From the NCBI GenBank assembly GCA_035701285.1, contig DASSNT010000045.1:1-32915 (forward strand): DNA of 32,915 nucleotides. The letters run 5' to 3'. Positions 1-8,539 of the stretch are shown here, in pieces (the stretch's first letter is position 1; each line of letters starts with the position of its first letter). This DNA is from DASSBR01 sp035701285. Lineage in GTDB: Bacteria > Pseudomonadota > Gammaproteobacteria > Natronospirales > DASSBR01. The notes beneath the pieces were generated by a model, which did no database searches, had not been told where the DNA came from, and was given only the letters and a program-made list of their open reading frames with translations. A program made the position numbers and the translations under genes.

Positions 1-864
1 ATGGCAAGCGCGAAAGAAATCCGGACGCAGATCCGCAGCATCCAGAACACGCAGAAGATCACGAAAGCGTTGGAGATGGTTGCGGCGAGCAAGGTGCGCA
101 AGGCGCAGACGCGCATGGCCGCCTCGCGGCCGTATGCCGAAAAAATGCAGAAGGTCATCGGTCACCTGGCGCACGCAAACCCGGAATACAAGCATCCTTT
201 CCTGGTCGAGCGTGAGGAAGTGAAGCGCGTCGGCTTTGTCATCATCGCCAGCGACCGCGGCCTGTGCGGCGGCCTGAACGTCAACTTGTTCAAGAAGGCG
301 CTGACGAGCATCCGCGAATGGCATGACCGGGGCGCCGAAATCGACCTGACGCTGATCGGCGCAAAGGCCCCGCCGTTCTTCCGTCGCTTCGGCTTCAACA
401 TCGTCTCGCAGGCGACCCAGCTCGGCGACACGCCGCACCTGGACGACCTGATCGGACCGGTCAAGGTCATGCTCGACGCCTATCGGGACGGCAATGTCGA
501 TCGCGTGTTCATTGCTCACAACGTATTCGTCAACACGATGAGCCAGAAGCCGCACGTGCAGCAGATCGTGCCGGTGGTGGGCGAGGAAGACCCGGACCTG
601 CAGGCGCACTGGGACTACATTTACGAGCCCGAATCGGCCGAGCTGCTCGACGGCGTGCTGACGCGCTACGTCGAATCGCAGGTCTACCAGGCCGTGGTCG
701 AAAACCTGGCCTGCTTCCAGGCCGCGCAGATGGTCGCGATGAAGAGCGCGTCCGACAACGCGGGCGAGCTGATCGACGGCCTGCAACTGGCGTACAACAA
801 GAGCCGCCAGGCCGGTATCACCAAGGAACTCGCCGAGATCGTCGGCGGCGCCGCCGCGGTATAA
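1..864 (+). CDS. atpG: ATP synthase F1 subunit gamma
   Basis: This is the central shaft of F1-ATPase, which couples rotation of the c-ring to ATP synthesis at the alpha/beta sites; it is a peripheral membrane protein on the cytoplasmic side. The 287-residue product has the family N-terminus (MASAKEIRTQIRSIQNTQKI) and the conserved C-terminal helix rich in Asn-Ala-Gly-Glu and Tyr-Asn-Lys-Ser-Arg-Gln. The length is usual for proteobacteria. The ATG is the first base of the window, so the ribosome binding site and the rest of the operon (expected atpIBEFHA) lie outside. atpD follows after a 39-base T-rich spacer on the same strand. Confidence 0.98.
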   Translation: MASAKEIRTQIRSIQNTQKITKALEMVAASKVRKAQTRMAASRPYAEKMQKVIGHLAHANPEYKHPFLVEREEVKRVGFVIIASDRGLCGGLNVNLFKKALTSIREWHDRGAEIDLTLIGAKAPPFFRRFGFNIVSQATQLGDTPHLDDLIGPVKVMLDAYRDGNVDRVFIAHNVFVNTMSQKPHVQQIVPVVGEEDPDLQAHWDYIYEPESAELLDGVLTRYVESQVYQAVVENLACFQAAQMVAMKSASDNAGELIDGLQLAYNKSRQAGITKELAEIVGGAAAV

Positions 865-903
865 ATTTTTAGTTTTGATTTTTGCTTTAAACGGTAAGCC
901 AAC

Positions 904-2298
904 ATGCTAGACCAGACCAAAGTCACCACCGGCAAGATCGTCCAGATCATCGGCGCGGTCGTCGATGCCGAATTCCCGCGCGACGCGATGCCGAACGTCT
1001 ACGACGCGCTCAGGGTCGAGGAAACCGGCCTGACGCTCGAAGTGCAGCAGCAGCTGGGCGACGGCATTGTCCGCACCATCGCGATGGGCGTCAGCGAAGG
1101 CCTGACCCGCGGCATGACGGTCGAAAACACCGGCGCGCCGATTTCGGTGCCGGTCGGCACCGGCACGCTGGGCCGCATCATGAACGTTCTCGGCGAGCCG
1201 GTGGACGAAGCCGGCCCGGTCAAGGCCGACACTCACTGGCCGATTCATCGCGAAGCGCCGAGCTTCGACGAGCAGGCCGGCAGCACCGAGCTGCTGGAAA
1301 CCGGCATCAAGGTCATCGACCTGCTGTGCCCGTTCGCGAAGGGCGGCAAGGTCGGCCTGTTCGGCGGTGCGGGCGTCGGCAAGACGGTCAACATGCTCGA
1401 GCTGATCCGCAACATCGCGATCGAACACAGCGGCTACTCCGTATTCGCCGGCGTCGGCGAGCGCACCCGCGAAGGCAACGACTTCTACCACGAGATGAAA
1501 GACTCGAACGTGCTCGACAAGGTCGCGCTGGTGTTCGGGCAGATGAACGAGCCGCCGGGCAACCGCCTGCGCGTGGCGCTGTCCGGCCTGACGATGGCCG
1601 AGTACTTCCGCGACGAAGGCCGCGACGTGCTGATGTTCATCGACAACATCTACCGTTACACGCTGGCTGGCACCGAAGTCTCGGCGCTGCTCGGCCGCAT
1701 GCCGTCGGCGGTGGGCTACCAGCCGACACTGGCCGAGGAAATGGGCATCCTGCAGGAGCGCATCACCTCGACCAAGAAGGGTTCGATCACTTCTGTGCAG
1801 GCCGTGTACGTGCCCGCGGACGACCTGACCGACCCATCGCCGGCCACCACGTTCGCGCACCTGGACTCGACGGTCGTGCTGTCGCGCCAGATCGCCGAGC
1901 TGGGCATCTATCCGGCGGTCGACCCGCTCGACTCCACCAGCCGCCAGCTCGACCCGGGCGTCGTCGGCCAGGAGCACTACGACACCGCCCGCGCGGTGCA
2001 GGGCGTGCTGCAGCGCTACAAGGAACTGCGCGACATCATCGCGATCCTGGGTATGGACGAGCTGTCCGAAGAAGACAAGCTCACCGTGCAGCGGGCGCGC
2101 AAGATTCAGCGTTTCCTGTCGCAGCCGTTCTTCGTCGCCGAAGTGTTCACCGGCACGCCGGGCAAGTACGTCTCGCTCAAGGACGCGATCCGCGGCTTCC
2201 GCGGCATTGTCGACGGCGAATACGACAGCCTGCCGGAACAGGCGTTTTACATGGTCGGCTCGATCGACGAAGCCGTCGAAAAAGCCAAGAACTTGTAA
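904..2298 (+). CDS. atpD: ATP synthase F1 subunit beta
   Basis: Catalytic subunit of F1-ATPase that binds ADP and phosphate and releases ATP. The 464-residue product is full length. The Walker A loop GGAGVGKT is at about residues 154-161, followed by the GERTREGND segment and the catalytic-region motif around ALLGRMPSAVGYQPTL. The Walker B strand appears as VLMFIDNIYR. The C-terminal domain carries a DELSEED-type lever, here DELSEEDK. It lies between atpG and atpC in the universal order. A 607-codon antisense open frame covers it but is a high-GC shadow. Confidence 0.99.
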   Translation: MLDQTKVTTGKIVQIIGAVVDAEFPRDAMPNVYDALRVEETGLTLEVQQQLGDGIVRTIAMGVSEGLTRGMTVENTGAPISVPVGTGTLGRIMNVLGEPVDEAGPVKADTHWPIHREAPSFDEQAGSTELLETGIKVIDLLCPFAKGGKVGLFGGAGVGKTVNMLELIRNIAIEHSGYSVFAGVGERTREGNDFYHEMKDSNVLDKVALVFGQMNEPPGNRLRVALSGLTMAEYFRDEGRDVLMFIDNIYRYTLAGTEVSALLGRMPSAVGYQPTLAEEMGILQERITSTKKGSITSVQAVYVPADDLTDPSPATTFAHLDSTVVLSRQIAELGIYPAVDPLDSTSRQLDPGVVGQEHYDTARAVQGVLQRYKELRDIIAILGMDELSEEDKLTVQRARKIQRFLSQPFFVAEVFTGTPGKYVSLKDAIRGFRGIVDGEYDSLPEQAFYMVGSIDEAVEKAKNL

Positions 2299-2301
2299 GC
2301 T

Positions 2302-2733
2302 ATGGCCATGACCTTCCACGTCGACATCGTCAGCGCCGAAGAGCAGATTTTCTCCGATACCGCGGAGATGGTCTTCGCGCCGGCGGAAGAAGGCGAACTC
2401 GGCATCGCACCGCGCCACGCGCCGCTGCTCACCCGCATGGTGCCGGGCACCGTGCGCGTGCGCCGCGGCGACGACACCGAAGATCTGGTGTTCTACGTGT
2501 CCGGCGGTGTGCTGGAAATCCAGCCGCACATCGTCACCGTTCTGTCCGACACCGCTCAGCGTGCTCGCGATATCGACGAGGCGGCGGCACAGGAAGCCAA
2601 GCGGCGTGCGGAAGAAGCGTTGCGCGACCGGCAAACCGATATCGACATCGCCAAGGCCGAGGCCGAACTGGCCGAAGCCATCGCCCGCCTCAAAGCCCTG
2701 GAGCACCTCCGCCGCACGATGCGGCAGCACTAA
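2302..2733 (+). CDS. atpC: ATP synthase F1 subunit epsilon
   Basis: Epsilon subunit of F1, which joins gamma to the c-ring and inhibits ATP hydrolysis. The 143-residue protein has the N-terminal beta-sandwich (FHVDIVSAEEQIFS at the start, then GELGIAPRHAPLLT) and a C-terminal pair of helices rich in Ala, Glu and Arg that form the regulatory hairpin. It starts only three bases after the atpD stop with a weak Shine-Dalgarno, so translation probably depends on coupling to atpD. A second Met two codons later is an alternative start. It is the last gene of the atp operon; a dyad-symmetric repeat follows. Confidence 0.97.
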   Translation: MAMTFHVDIVSAEEQIFSDTAEMVFAPAEEGELGIAPRHAPLLTRMVPGTVRVRRGDDTEDLVFYVSGGVLEIQPHIVTVLSDTAQRARDIDEAAAQEAKRRAEEALRDRQTDIDIAKAEAELAEAIARLKALEHLRRTMRQH

Positions 2734-2742
2734 AAAGGAATG

Positions 2743-2820
2743 AGGACTGAATGCCTGGGACTGAGTGAAGACGGCCCCCTCTTTTTTCCACTCAGTACCA
2801 GGCGCCCAGCACTCAGTCCT
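2743..2820. repeat. Imperfect inverted repeat after atpC
   Basis: The atpC-glmU spacer (168 bases) holds a dyad built from short ACTGAGTG/CACTCAGT words. The outer arms AGGACTGA (2743-2750) and TCAGTCCT (2813-2820) pair, as do CCTGG (2754-2758) with CCAGG (2798-2802) and ACTGAGTG (2760-2767) with CACTCAGT (2789-2796). The word CACTCAGT occurs twice in the right arm, so alternative pairings exist. The only T-run (six T, 2782-2787) is in the loop, not after the stem, so a classical intrinsic terminator for atp transcription is not seen. It may be a dispersed intergenic repeat or a partial terminator/attenuator. Confidence 0.6.
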
Positions 2821-2901
2821 GACGTCTCAGGTCCTATGCATATCTCCGCGCCCTTCGCTATGATTACGGCATAGACAAGAAAAGAGAGCCGACCCTCTTT
2901 C

Positions 2902-4266
2902 ATGCCCACCAGCATCGTTATCCTCGCTGCCGGCCAAGGCAAGCGCATGCATTCCAATCTGCCGAAGGTTCTGCAGCCGCTCGGCGGACATTGTCTTCTT
3001 GAACATGTCGTCGATACCGCGGCGAGCCTGCCCGAGGCGCTGCTCTACGTCGTTCATGGTCACGGCGGCGAGCAGGTCAAGCAGACGCTCGATCATCTCG
3101 ACGTAACCTGGGTGCACCAGGCGGAACAGTTGGGCACCGGCCACGCGGTGGCGCAGGCGCTGCCGCGCGTGGCCGACGACGATGTCGTGCTGATTCTGTA
3201 TGGCGATGTGCCGCTGGTGCGTGCAGACACCATGGCCGCGCTGACTGAGGCTGCGGCTGATGGTGCGCTGGCGCTGCTCACAACGCGGCTTGCTGATCCG
3301 GCCGGGTACGGGCGGATTGTCCGTGACGACAGCGATGCAATCACTCGCGTCGTTGAAGACAAGGACGCGAGCGAAGCCGAACGGACGATTGATGAAGTGA
3401 ATACCGGCCTTCTGGCCGCGCCGGCTTCGATGCTGCGTAAGTGGGTCGAACAGCTCGGCAACGACAACGCGCAGCGTGAGTATTACCTGACCGATGTGAT
3501 TGCAATGGCAGTCGCCGACGGGATCACGGTTGCCGGTATTGCCGCCCCGCCCGATGAGGTGCTGGGCGTGAACGACCGCGTTCAGCTCAGCGTGGCGGAG
3601 GCCGCACTACGCGAGCGCAGCGCCGCGGCACTGATGGCCGCCGGGGTCACGCTGCGCGATCCCGGTCGCATCGATGTGCGCGGCGACCTGGTTTGCGGCC
3701 GCGACGTGCTGATCGATGTGAACTGCGTGTTCGAAGGCAGCGTGCATGTCGGCGACGGCGTTCATATCGGCCCCAACTGCATCGTACGTAACGCGCAAAT
3801 CGGTGCCGATACCGAAATCCTGCCTAACTCGTTGATCGACGGCGCCGAAGTCGGCGCGAACTGCCGCATCGGGCCGTTCGCGCGCCTGCGTCCGCAGGCG
3901 CGGCTCGCCGACGAGGTTCACGTCGGCAATTTCGTCGAGGTCAAGAAGAGCGAGATCGGCCACGGCTCGAAGGCCAATCACCTGACCTACATCGGCGACG
4001 CCAGCATCGGCAGCGGCGTGAACGTCGGTGCCGGCACGATCACCTGCAACTACGACGGCGTGAACAAGTATCGCACCGTCATCGGCGACAACGTCTTCGT
4101 CGGCTCCGATACCCAGCTCGTGGCGCCGGTCACCGTCGGCTCCGGCGCAACAATCGGTGCCGGTTCGACGATTACCAAGGATGTGCCGGCCGACCAGCTC
4201 GCGTTGAGCCGCAGCCGCCAGACGACGGTGCCGGGCTGGAAACGGCCTGAGAAAAAGAAGACCTGA
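2902..4266 (+). CDS. glmU: Bifunctional UDP-N-acetylglucosamine pyrophosphorylase / glucosamine-1-phosphate N-acetyltransferase
   Basis: GlmU makes UDP-GlcNAc for peptidoglycan and LPS: the C-terminal half acetylates glucosamine-1-phosphate using acetyl-CoA and the N-terminal half joins the product to UTP. The 454-residue protein begins with the uridyltransferase signature LAAGQGKRM near residues 8-16 and Leu-Pro-Lys just after. From about residue 250 it consists of hexapeptide repeats forming a left-handed beta-helix, including the acetyltransferase segment around HLTYIGDASIG and TITCNYDGVNKY. The product is cytoplasmic. An AGAGAG stretch upstream may serve as ribosome binding site. It is separated from glmS by the Mrp operon on the other strand. 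Confidence 0.98.
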   Translation: MPTSIVILAAGQGKRMHSNLPKVLQPLGGHCLLEHVVDTAASLPEALLYVVHGHGGEQVKQTLDHLDVTWVHQAEQLGTGHAVAQALPRVADDDVVLILYGDVPLVRADTMAALTEAAADGALALLTTRLADPAGYGRIVRDDSDAITRVVEDKDASEAERTIDEVNTGLLAAPASMLRKWVEQLGNDNAQREYYLTDVIAMAVADGITVAGIAAPPDEVLGVNDRVQLSVAEAALRERSAAALMAAGVTLRDPGRIDVRGDLVCGRDVLIDVNCVFEGSVHVGDGVHIGPNCIVRNAQIGADTEILPNSLIDGAEVGANCRIGPFARLRPQARLADEVHVGNFVEVKKSEIGHGSKANHLTYIGDASIGSGVNVGAGTITCNYDGVNKYRTVIGDNVFVGSDTQLVAPVTVGSGATIGAGSTITKDVPADQLALSRSRQTTVPGWKRPEKKKT

Positions 4267-4276
4267 CGCCGGCTGG

Positions 4277-6024
4277 CTAGAGCAGACTCACCAGACACGC
4301 GAGCGCCGCCAGCCCGACCGTCATCCACACGACGTAATCTGTGACACGGCCGCTGTGCGCGGCGTGCAGCGCCCTGAATGGCATCGTTTCGATTCGCGAA
4401 GCCAGGCGTGCCCACCGCCGCGTGGCACGCCGGCGCAGCAACGACGCCGCCGGAATCAATATGGTGAACGCAAAGGTGATGGCCGACATCAAGGTGCCGC
4501 CGCCGGACGGCTCCGCGGTCGCGCTGACCAGGTGCGTTGCCGCATGATGCGTAAACGATTCCGCCAGGCTCGCCGGCAGCAGCGCGATGGCGAGTAGCAC
4601 CACGCAAGGCAGCAGCATCAGCCACAGCGGGCGATCTTCCTGCTCCCGCTCGCGTTCGGTCGGCGTGGCGAATTCGATGCCGGGCACGCCGCTCCAGCCC
4701 GGGAATATCCGCAACGCCGCGCGTAACACCGCGGCGCCCGTCAATGAGGTCCCCGCGACAATCGCGACGACCGGCGCGAGCCCGTGCCCGGCCTTGTGCA
4801 CATGGTCGGTCGCGTCATGCAGCACGCCCCACGGCAGCCCGCCGAGCAACAGGCCGGCGAGGCCCATGACGATGCCGGCAGGCCACAAACCCTTGCCTTT
4901 GCCGACAACTCGAGTTCGTCGATTGAGTCGAAGCGCGCAAGCAGGATGCCCGCCACCATGAACAACGTGCCCTTCACCAGCCCATGCCCGACGAAATAGA
5001 GCAGGAATCCTTTCGCGCCCATCGAATTCATCGCGGCGACCGCGAGCAGCATGATGCCCAAGTGAGAGATGGTCGAAAACGCCAGCAGCCGTTTCAGGTG
5101 CCGTTGCTGCCAGGCCATTAGCCCGCCCACGATGGCCGTTGCGATGCCGAGCCACAACAGACCGACGTGGACCAGCGCCATGATCTGCGCGTCGGCCGCA
5201 AACACGATCGCAACCAGTTTCAACAAGCCGAACAGCCCCAGACCCACCATCACGCCCGAAAAGACCACCGATACCGGGCTCGGCGCAACCGCGTGCGCGT
5301 CAGACAGCCACATGTGAAACGGCACGATTGCCGCCTTGGTCAGCAGCGCCGCGGCGACCAGGCAGAAGCCGCCGGCGACGACCGGGTCGGACCCCGTGTC
5401 AGCAACGACTCGTCCCATTGCCACGAAGTCCAGCGTACCGGTGCGGGCATAAAGCAGCGCGACCCCCGCCAGCATCAGGTAGCTTCCCAGCGCGTTGGTC
5501 ACGGTAAAATTGAGCGCGCCTTCCAGCGAGCTTTTTTCCAGCGGATATGCGGTCACCGCAAATGCGGCGATGCTCATCAGTTCGAACCAGACGAACAGGT
5601 TGAACAGGTCGCGCGTGAAGCAGAAGCCGATCATCGCGGCAAGAAACAGCAGCATCAGCACGTGGAAGTGGGCGTGGACTTTGTCGAAATAGCCCCACGC
5701 GAACAGGAATGCGGCGGCGAACACCAGCGCGCAAAATGCGGCGACGGCGGCGCTCGCCGGATCGACCGAGAACGCAATGCCGAGCACGACGCCGGGCTTA
5801 TGCGAAACAGCCGGGCTCCAGCCGCCGAACCAATGCACAACCGGTACGCTCAACGCCTGGCTCGCGAGCCAGCCGCACAAGCCAACAAGAATCAGGCAGA
5901 CGACGACCGCAGTGGGGTCGGCACAGCGCGGCGGCAGCCAATGCGCGAGTGCCAGCAAAAAAAATGCCACCCCGAGAGGCAGCAGCACCGCCAGTGGCGC
6001 GAGCTGGATCGCGAGCGGCGTCAC
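4277..6024 (-). pseudogene. mnhD: Mrp/Mnh antiporter subunit D, interrupted by a one-base frameshift
   Basis: MnhD/MrpD is the NuoM/NuoN-like proton-channel subunit of Mrp antiporters, with about 14 membrane helices. The reading frame starts at a GTG (6024-6022) overlapping the mnhC stop by four bases and runs through typical motifs: FVWFELMSIAAFAVTAY with its membrane Glu, LLTKAAIVPFHMWLSDAH with its channel Lys, and HGLVKGTLFMVAGIL. Near 4902-4904 the frame is lost: the first frame reads on in unrelated, Cys/Arg-rich residues to a stop at 4741, while the homologous continuation (GKGKGLWPAGIVMGLAGLLL onward) is in another frame and ends at 4277. Adding one G on the coding strand would give about 582 residues, a normal family length. 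Either the base was lost in assembly or the gene is inactivated. Confidence 0.88.
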
Positions 6025-6371
6025 TCGGTGGGCCGCAAGGGTCGCAGATGCTGCGGATCAAGCGTGCCGCGGCGCTTGTGAACCTGCAACGCGATCGCCA
6101 GCAGCAGCGCGGTCATTGCCGCGCTTACCACGATGTCCGTCAGCACAAAGGCCTGCACCACCGGATCCACCGCTGGCGTGCCGGGCGGGTGATCGTAATA
6201 GATCGGCGGCCCGGCGCCCCAGCGGAAACCGATGCCGAGCAGCAGCACGTAAGTAGCGGACTGGCACACGCTCAGGCAGCCGATCAGGTGTACGTAGTTG
6301 CGCGAGGTCACGACGCCGTATATGCCCACTCCCATCAGCCATGCGGCGACGCACCAGGCCAGCACGTTCAT
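6021..6371 (-). CDS. mnhC: Mrp/Mnh cation:proton antiporter subunit C
   Basis: A NuoK-like small membrane subunit that forms part of the proton path in Mrp complexes. The start ATG (6371-6369) follows a strong GAGGAGG about six bases upstream, which picks it out of a longer upstream-open frame. The 116-residue product has three hydrophobic segments, with GVGIYGVVTSRNYVHLIGCL in the first half and the typical C-terminal DPVVQAFVLTDIVVSAAMTA, where Gln-Ala-x-x-Leu-Thr-x-Ile-Val is conserved in MnhC. It overlaps the mnhB stop at its 5' end and the mnhD start at its 3' end, both by four bases. Confidence 0.93.
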   Translation of the reverse strand: MNVLAWCVAAWLMGVGIYGVVTSRNYVHLIGCLSVCQSATYVLLLGIGFRWGAGPPIYYDHPPGTPAVDPVVQAFVLTDIVVSAAMTALLLAIALQVHKRRGTLDPQHLRPLRPTE

Positions 6372-7138
6372 GTGTCCTCCTCGTCGACCCGGCCTTTCGG
6401 CGCGCGCGTCTCTTCCATGAACTCCAACAGCAACGCGCCGAAGCTGCCGATCACGGCCACGCCAATCGCAGCGTTGACGATTACCATCAGGCCGCCGGAG
6501 TACAAGTCCTTCCAAGTGCCAAGTGGCAACACGTTCTGCAACGCGGTGTATCCGAAAGCCAGCGGAACGGCGGCGCACAGTACGAATGCCAGCGCACCGA
6601 AGCCCTCGAGCGCGACCAGCACCGGCGAATGCAGCAGGCACCGCCACACCGCGTAACCACCGCCGAGGTAAAGCAGGGCGAAACTGGAGGCCGCGATGGT
6701 GCCGCCCTGAAATCCGCCGCCGGGCGTGATCGTGCCGTGCAGCACAACGTACGCGCCGAACAGGAACAGCGCGGTCGCGAACAGGCGGCACATCAGTACC
6801 ATTGCATCCATTCTTTCGCCCTGTGCGCGTCCGGGTATGCGGCCGGCTTCCTCGCTCGAATCCTCGCCGCGGCGACCCCGCAGCAGCATCACCGCCGCGG
6901 TGACCGCGCAAACCAGCATGGATTCCTCGCCGAGCGAGTCGATGCCGCGGATGTCGTACATGACCGACGCCACCACGTTGGACACGTTGCGCAATGCTGG
7001 CGCCAGCGTATTGACCGCCGTGCCATAGCGCGTCAGTGGATCGCCGAACGCCGGCAACCCGAGAATGACTTCCGCCGCGGCCGCGGCCAGCACGAGGAAA
7101 GCCGGGAGGAGTAATATCAACCGCCAGCGCGACGTCAT
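6368..7138 (-). CDS. mnhB: Mrp/Mnh antiporter subunit B with an N-terminal MbhE-like domain
   Basis: A 256-residue membrane protein. Residues about 1-95 resemble the MbhE module normally found at the end of MrpA, including VASVMYDIRGIDSLGEESML. Residues about 110-245 are an MnhB domain with the hallmark HGTITPGGGFQGGTI and several membrane helices. In most Mrp operons the MbhE-like part belongs to MrpA; here it is attached to subunit B. The start overlaps the upstream MbhD-type gene by four bases. Its role is inferred from family membership: a structural and ion-path subunit of a multisubunit sodium (or other cation)/proton antiporter in the inner membrane. Confidence 0.9.
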   Translation of the reverse strand: MTSRWRLILLLPAFLVLAAAAAEVILGLPAFGDPLTRYGTAVNTLAPALRNVSNVVASVMYDIRGIDSLGEESMLVCAVTAAVMLLRGRRGEDSSEEAGRIPGRAQGERMDAMVLMCRLFATALFLFGAYVVLHGTITPGGGFQGGTIAASSFALLYLGGGYAVWRCLLHSPVLVALEGFGALAFVLCAAVPLAFGYTALQNVLPLGTWKDLYSGGLMVIVNAAIGVAVIGSFGALLLEFMEETRAPKGRVDEEDT

Positions 7139-7380
7139 TGCCGCGCCTTGTTCATTGCGACCGCGGCCAGCGTGATCAGAAAAAGCAGCGGCACGATGAC
7201 CGTGCCGACGGCGATTTCGGAAAATGCTACATCCGGCGCCTGCAGGACGAAGAACAGCGTCGCCAGCACGAGCCCGTTGGCGCAGATCGCGTAAACCTGC
7301 CGCTTGGGATCGCGCGAGAGCACTACCAGCCAGCCCGACAAGGCGCTCATCACCAGCATCACGCCGATCAGCCAGCTCAC
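7135..7380 (-). CDS. MbhD/DUF4040-type antiporter subunit (MrpA C-terminal module as a separate gene)
   Basis: The GTG start (7380-7378) overlaps the mnhG stop as GTGA, giving an 81-residue protein. It has two to three membrane helices and the conserved sequence LQAPDVAFSEIAVGTVIVPLLFL, typical of the DUF4040/MbhD domain that sits near the C-terminus of MrpA or forms small subunits in membrane-bound hydrogenases and group-2 Mrp systems. A longer upstream frame exists but would run across mnhG, so the GTG at the overlap is preferred. It is followed, with a four-base overlap, by mnhB, whose N-terminus supplies the next module (MbhE-like). Confidence 0.85.
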   Translation of the reverse strand: MSWLIGVMLVMSALSGWLVVLSRDPKRQVYAICANGLVLATLFFVLQAPDVAFSEIAVGTVIVPLLFLITLAAVAMNKARQ

Positions 7381-7661
7381 AGCCGCTCTCCGCCGCGCAA
7401 GTGCAAGGCGCGCGCTGTCGCGTGCGAAAGCAGCGCGCTGGCGCCCACCATCGCGACCCAGATCAACAGGCACTTGAACGTGCGCTGGGTGAAGCCATCG
7501 CTCGCAATTACTGCCGCGGTCACCGCGCCGCCGGTGACGATATTGAAGAAGGTGACCGCGTGCAGCCGCTCGAACGGCGTGCGCAGGCGCAGGAAGGCGA
7601 GCGTTACGATCCAGGCCATCAGCACGGCGAAGGCAAGCAGGCATTCGGCCGCAAGATTCAC
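7377..7661 (-). CDS. mnhG: Mrp/Mnh cation:proton antiporter subunit G
   Basis: A 94-residue protein with three hydrophobic segments. The MnhG/PhaG signature is FLRLRTPFERLHAVTFFNIV, corresponding to the family pattern Leu-Arg-x-Pro-x-x-x-x-Arg-Leu-His-Ala. It overlaps mnhF upstream by four bases (ATGA) and the MbhD-type gene downstream. MnhG helps assemble the complex in the inner membrane; no catalytic role is known. The length matches the small MnhG group. Confidence 0.9.
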   Translation of the reverse strand: MNLAAECLLAFAVLMAWIVTLAFLRLRTPFERLHAVTFFNIVTGGAVTAAVIASDGFTQRTFKCLLIWVAMVGASALLSHATARALHLRGGERL

Positions 7662-7909
7662 AACCAGCGCTCCTGGAACAGCACGAGCACCAGCGTGCCC
7701 GGCAAGCCGAGCAGCGCCAGCGCCAGCACGAGATCGAGCGAGGAAGGCTGCCGGATGGCAAATTCGAACAGCATCAGCAGGAAGACAGTTGCCGATACTG
7801 CAAGCTGAACCGCCACCAACCGCCCCGGCACAGCGCCGCGCCCGGCCATCACCACTGCCGCGACCAGGGGAGGCGCGAGTCCCAGCGTGGCGAGCAGCCA
7901 GCCGCTCAT
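7658..7909 (-). CDS. mnhF: Mrp/Mnh cation:proton antiporter subunit F
   Basis: An 83-residue protein with three predicted membrane helices. The start ATG (7909-7907) shares one base with the TGA of mnhE, so it is translated by termination-reinitiation; no Shine-Dalgarno precedes it. MnhF homology rests on size, hydrophobic pattern, position between E and G, and the short loop RGAVPGRLVAVQLAVSATVF, which resembles the MnhF Asp/Arg loop region. Sequence conservation is weak in this family, so the position in the operon carries much of the call. Confidence 0.82.
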   Translation of the reverse strand: MSGWLLATLGLAPPLVAAVVMAGRGAVPGRLVAVQLAVSATVFLLMLFEFAIRQPSSLDLVLALALLGLPGTLVLVLFQERWL

Positions 7910-8385
7910 CAGGAGGTCAACCAGCGCGAATCGCGCGTAGCGTCGCCGGGCACAATCGTGTGCACCAGCACGCGATCCTTGTGCGGGGGCGCGCGCACCA
8001 CGAAGTTGTCTGGCGCGAGCGATGCGATCAGCACTGCCGTCGCCCGCCGCGCGCGATCTTCGGGGTCGTCTTCCGCGCCGCGCAGGAACGGCAGCTCGAG
8101 CGCTCGCCCAGGCGAGGTGCCGAGCGCCGCGGCTTTGATGAACACTAACAGGGTGCTGCCGAGCGCGGCGACCAGGCCTGCCGTCGCCTTCAGCCAGGCG
8201 ACCGCGTGCGCAGGCGTCAGCGCGTAGCGCCTGGATGAGCAGTGCAGAATTGAAAGCGACCACGCCACCGCGCCGGCGGCCAGCGCCGCCGATGTTGCCA
8301 GTTCGTGGCTGCTCACTGTGCCGGCAAACAGCAGGTATCCGGCAAAGGCAGAACACCACACCATGCCTGTGCGGACGAATTTCAT
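7909..8385 (-). CDS. mnhE: Mrp/Mnh cation:proton antiporter subunit E
   Basis: First gene of the antiporter operon. The ATG at 8385-8383 has AGGAA about nine bases upstream; a TTG eight codons further upstream is less likely. The 158-residue product has N-terminal membrane helices, then a soluble C-terminal part with LASLAPDNFVVRAPPHKDRVLVHTIV, resembling the MnhE pattern in which Ser-x-x-x-x-Pro-x-Thr is followed by a strand and Val-His. The divergent glmS begins 154 bases away, so both promoters should lie in 8386-8539. No clear sigma-70 promoter could be picked out there. Confidence 0.85.
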   Translation of the reverse strand: MKFVRTGMVWCSAFAGYLLFAGTVSSHELATSAALAAGAVAWSLSILHCSSRRYALTPAHAVAWLKATAGLVAALGSTLLVFIKAAALGTSPGRALELPFLRGAEDDPEDRARRATAVLIASLAPDNFVVRAPPHKDRVLVHTIVPGDATRDSRWLTS

Positions 8386-8539
8386 CTTGCGCGTTCCTTG
8401 CCCAAGCAATACTCAAGATTCTAACCGTCCAGGCGGCAGCTGGCCAAGCGAAACCCGGGATTCCGATAAAACAGCCTTATGCGGAACCGGCACCTCACGG
8501 TAAACTAGGCCCCCGTTCGAACGAAAAGGTCAACTAAAG

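Noticed and set aside
907..2730. 607-codon open frame antisense to atpD and atpC
   Set aside because: Shadow of high-GC codon use; the product is low-complexity Arg/Ala/Val/Asp-rich with no family motif, while the plus strand encodes unmistakable AtpD and AtpC.
8386..8539. glmS ribozyme or other riboswitch upstream of glmS
   Set aside because: The leader is at most 154 bases and shared with a divergent promoter; no glmS-ribozyme core could be seen, and that element is typical of Gram-positive bacteria.
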